A DNA stretch of 64,000 nucleotides from positions 1 through 64,000 of the forward strand of contig JADPYG010000007.1 in the NCBI GenBank assembly GCA_017654735.1. Reading direction: 5' to 3'. The notes beneath the pieces are model-generated. The model was not told where the DNA came from. It did not search any database and saw nothing but the letters and a program-made list of their open reading frames with translations. Below, in pieces: positions 60,538 to 64,000 of this stretch. The first letter of the stretch is position 1. Every line of letters starts with the position of its first letter. A program made the translations under genes and the position numbers. Source of the stretch: Vishniacozyma victoriae (Eukaryota; Basidiomycota; Tremellomycetes; Tremellales; Bulleribasidiaceae).

Positions 60538-63500
60538 ATGGCAAATCAACCACAATCACAAGCGAACTCATTATTAAACCTCTTGAACCCATATCAACAA
60601 TCAACAAGGGATGTCCGCCACCTCCCCCACTCAGCGGAGGGTGATGAGGGAGAACCGGAATCACCTTCAGCAATGTTACTCCGTGAACTCCAAGGTCAGA
60701 GTGATGAAGAGGAAGAGAACGAGAGGGAGAGGTATATAAGAGATGAGAGGGAAGGGATGAGTCCTACTCCCACGCCTTCGAGGAGTGTTCTAGGATTAGG
60801 TCTGAATACGATATCAAACCAGAAGTCGGGAAAGGAAACGACGACTACCAACTCGTCAGAAGATGAAGATGGTCAACCACCTCAATCACTCATTTACGCC
60901 AATCCTGCTGGTACACAACGAACGAGTCATATCAGAGCAGAAGAGAGCCCGGGCCCATTCCGCCCAGCCGGCTCATCGTCAACAAGCGAATCCAGGAGAT
61001 CAGCATCAACTTCCCCCGGACCATCAACTATATCAAATTACGCCTCAGGCCTAGATCTGGAAAGTACCGTCGAACCCACAGTATCCCCGGTTACGAGTAC
61101 GAAGAATATCCATATACCTACATTCCGCGAACCACCAAGGCCACCGCGTACGATTTCAGGATCATCCAAACGACCATCTTCAACTGGAGAGGGGTATTTA
61201 GATCCACCACTCTCAGCGTCTCGGAAGGGGAAGGGAAAGGAGAAGAAAGTGGGCGGGAGGAAATATCACCAAGTCTCCCAGGATACCGATGGTCCCAATG
61301 ATAGGCAGAGGGTGGGAAAGGGGGGATTGAATGATTATGAGAAAGCACTTTGGAAATGGGTGAACGTAGATGATTTAGATGGTTTCTTGCAGGAGGTAAG
61401 CTCTCTCCGACTCTCGTTTCTGTGCGACACAGCTGACAGCTGATGGTAGGTCTACGCATTCTATAAAGGAAAAGGATTCTACTGTATATTCCTCGCTAAA
61501 CTACTTAATCTCCTGTATGTCTTTCTCCCTCCTCTACCGCTTTTGCAACTTCACTTCACTTTTTGACTCTTTCAAGCCATGGTCAGCTTCGACAATCTTT
61601 TACCTCCACTAGCCACCCATACCTATTTGCCCATGGACCACGCTGACGAACAGAACGACATTCTTCGTTATTGGCTTCTCAACATTCCTACTATCCTGCA
61701 TAGATTACCCAAAACTATGGTCAACCACCGGCGAAACAGTGGGGAAACTAGACGATGTTCTTATCGAGAAGTGTCTGATAAGGTAAATACACAACCACTC
61801 CCTCCTCCTGTTCTGCCTCATCCAGACGCATTCTCATCAGACGATCCACTCTGTCGGGCGCCACTCGAATCGCTCTCCCTGTCGAGTGTCAAGCTAACAG
61901 CCAGCGGTTCATTCCCTCATATGTTGTTCATCGCCACAATCCTCCTAGTCTACACATTCCAATTATTCACCTTCTTAATGTCGATACCGCGTTTACTGGA
62001 GTTACATCGGTTTTATGAACATCTACTCGGCGTTCCTGATGTACGTCCTCTCCTCCACCTCTACTTACTCTCTTTCATCCCTCTACGTGCTACTCAATCC
62101 ATGGAGCACACATAAGACTCGCTTCGCTCATTACCCACTCACCACTTCCCACTCGCTTCGCTCGTGACTCGTGTCGCTGACAGATAGATCGATATCCAAA
62201 CCCTCCCCTGGCCCGAGATTGTTAGATTAATAGGTGAAATCAGAAAACATAATCCAATTACCTCTTTATCGAATAATCCGAATCTGGGCGATATGGTAGG
62301 AGAGGACGTTGATGTTAATATCAAGAAACTGGATGCTCATGATGTTGCAAAGTATGTCCCTCTACTTTTCCTCCTTCCCATCAATATCCCTGCTTCAGCT
62401 CACGCCTCCAAATCTGTCGCCAACGGGATAACGGGTCAATACTCAATTAGAGTCGACGCTGACTCTCAGCCGTATATTACGCCAAGAAAACTACCTAATC
62501 GCATTATTCAATAAAGACCTCCTAGACCTCCGTTTCCGATTCCCCCTACCCCACTCTATCGCACCCCACATACCCATCAGATTCCTTGCACCCACAACCG
62601 AACTACCAACATCAAACTCTCGAGGAGAAGAGAGGAAATACTTTACACTAGGTGGGGATACATTGACGAAATCCCTAGAATGGAATTTAAGGTATTGCCT
62701 CATGGCATACTTATTTGATCGAAGTGGGCAGGTTAGGAAGGAATTTGTTAAAGAGAAGAGAAGGGGGGATTTGGTCGATGGGCTCAAGAGACGGTTTGTT
62801 TTTATGGGATGTTTGAATTTATTGTTTTCGCCTTTTATCGTGGTTTATCTCCTTATTTATTCATTCTTTCGTTATTTCGAGGTATGTCCCCTTCTTGCCT
62901 CTCCTCTTACTCCTTCACTTCCAGCTCTCTCCTGGCGCATGTCCTCTTTCTTGACGGCCTATCGGCCAGTGATCTATCGTGACGGCCTATCGACCTTGCT
63001 GACATCTAGGAATACCACAAAAACCCCTCCTCCCTAGGATCCCGCCAATATACGCCTTACGCTCAATGGAAATTCCGGGAATTCAATGAATTACCCCATT
63101 TGTTCGAAAGGAGGTTGGATAGGAGTTATCCTGTTGCTAAAGAGTATATCGATCAATTTCCAAAAGAGAGGACGGCTTTGATTATGCGGTATGTCCCTTG
63201 TCCTCTTCCTCTCCCCTCCTTCCCCTTTCCCCTTTCTCTCCACTCACCACCCCTTCATCTTTCAACCTTGATTATACATCTATCAGATGTGGACACCCTA
63301 TCACCCTCCATCCCTACCATCCCTATCTAATTCACCCCCACCTCGTCCTCCGGACTCGACGTCCGCTGACACCCAGATTCATAGCTTTCATAGCCGGCTC
63401 ATTCGCCGCAATCCTCCTCTCAGCCTCCCTAATAGACCCAGACCTATTCCTCCACTTCGAAATAACACCCCACCGAACCGTCTTGTTCTACCTGGGGATT

Positions 63501-64000
63501 TTCGGTACGATCCTAGCGGTATCGAGGGGGATGGTACCTGAGGAAAATTTAGTTTTTGATCCTGAAGCTACTTTGAGGGAAGTTGTGTGGTGGACTCATT
63601 ATTTGCCTGCTGGGTGGAAGGGGAGATTGCATTCGAAGATGGTACGTCACTTACTCCTTTTATTGTCTTTTCCCGCTCCTGTTCCCCTACACTGTTGTTT
63701 CCCCCGAAATCGTCTTAAATCCAATTCAAGGGTGACACGACCCTTCTGAAATACGTGCTGTACTTTCAAAGTCCTGTATCTTGTGATTCGCGATATCCAC
63801 CATGTACCTGTCCCAATCTTTCTCTTGGCCCCTCGCCCTCCTCACCTGTCGCATAGTCAGCATCTCAGCTGACACCCAGGTCCACACGGAATTCAGTACA
63901 ATGTTCCAACTCAAGATAACTGTATTCTTCACCGAACTCCTCTCTGTCCTCCTAACGCCTTGGATCCTCTTCTTCTCTCTCCCACCCTGCTCCGCTGCTA
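60538..64000 (+). CDS. ATG9: Autophagy lipid scramblase Atg9 (5' part; runs off the window)
   Basis: Multi-spanning membrane protein that scrambles lipids for phagophore growth, cycling between Golgi-derived vesicles and the phagophore site. Start at 60538 ([16 protein letters not shown]). A disordered, Ser/Pro-rich N-terminus of about 290 residues holds acidic EDED and many S/T-P sites. Then [19 protein letters not shown] and [125 protein letters not shown] (in two exons); [36 protein letters not shown] and [20 protein letters not shown]. The residues match the core Atg9 fold. The C-terminal part lies beyond 64000. Confidence 0.96.

Overview
The window is intron-rich nuclear DNA from a basidiomycete fungus, most likely a tremellomycete (Cryptococcus/Kwoniella-like). 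Most genes are cut by many introns of about 40-60 bases, with GTATGT/GTAAGT/GTGAGT donors, CTGAC/CTAAT-type branch sites and CAG/TAG acceptors. Genes are close together, often divergent over 100-200 bases. The housekeeping set (Mcm1-type MADS protein, Sec61 beta, Cmc4, N-myristoyltransferase, Rrp12, Rfc3, Atg9, Mlp1/TPR) is fungal. I see no bacterial operon, tRNA, rRNA, CRISPR array or intact transposon. The genus is an inference.

Layout. 1-8 kb is sparse: a candidate 32-residue spliced gene, an intronless BAHD-type acyltransferase and a DUF2235 (Tle1-like) hydrolase with an in-frame stop. 8-14 kb: a small disordered protein, a MYST histone acetyltransferase with a 15-base microexon, divergent PUS1, and a small hydrophobic membrane protein. 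15-17 kb: two convergent secreted expansin-like (double-psi beta-barrel) genes. 17.8-24 kb: a kinesin-7/Kip2-like motor divergent from an HMCES/SRAP gene ending in a PIP box, then a CoA-binding-fold protein. 24-28 kb: two head-to-head NodB polysaccharide deacetylases. 28-37.7 kb: a Ser/Pro-rich protein, an MCM1-type gene, an unknown membrane protein, glutathione peroxidase divergent from CMC4, and Sec61 beta. 37.9-42.8 kb: one orphan gene, then gene-poor DNA dominated by a degenerate tandem array of about 190-bp units (about 39.52-41.26 kb). 42.8-64 kb is dense: MLP1/TPR, NMT1, a tail-anchored orphan, RRP12, a small orphan, RFC3, and the 5' part of ATG9 running off the end.

How it fits together. 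Cell-wall/secreted functions cluster at 15-28 kb (two expansin-like proteins, two chitin/polysaccharide deacetylases). Replication and repair functions (HMCES, RFC3) start next to perfect palindromes, TGACGTCA and TGACGCGTCA. The features I found least expected are the ~190-bp array with recurring ACGCGT/GACGTC cores and intron-like heads, an identical 13-mer recurring inside introns of five unrelated genes, the MYST microexon, the ATG-only first coding exon of Sec61 beta, and the tail-anchored orphan. Exon junctions were assigned by eye; CDS spans below run start codon to stop codon and include introns.
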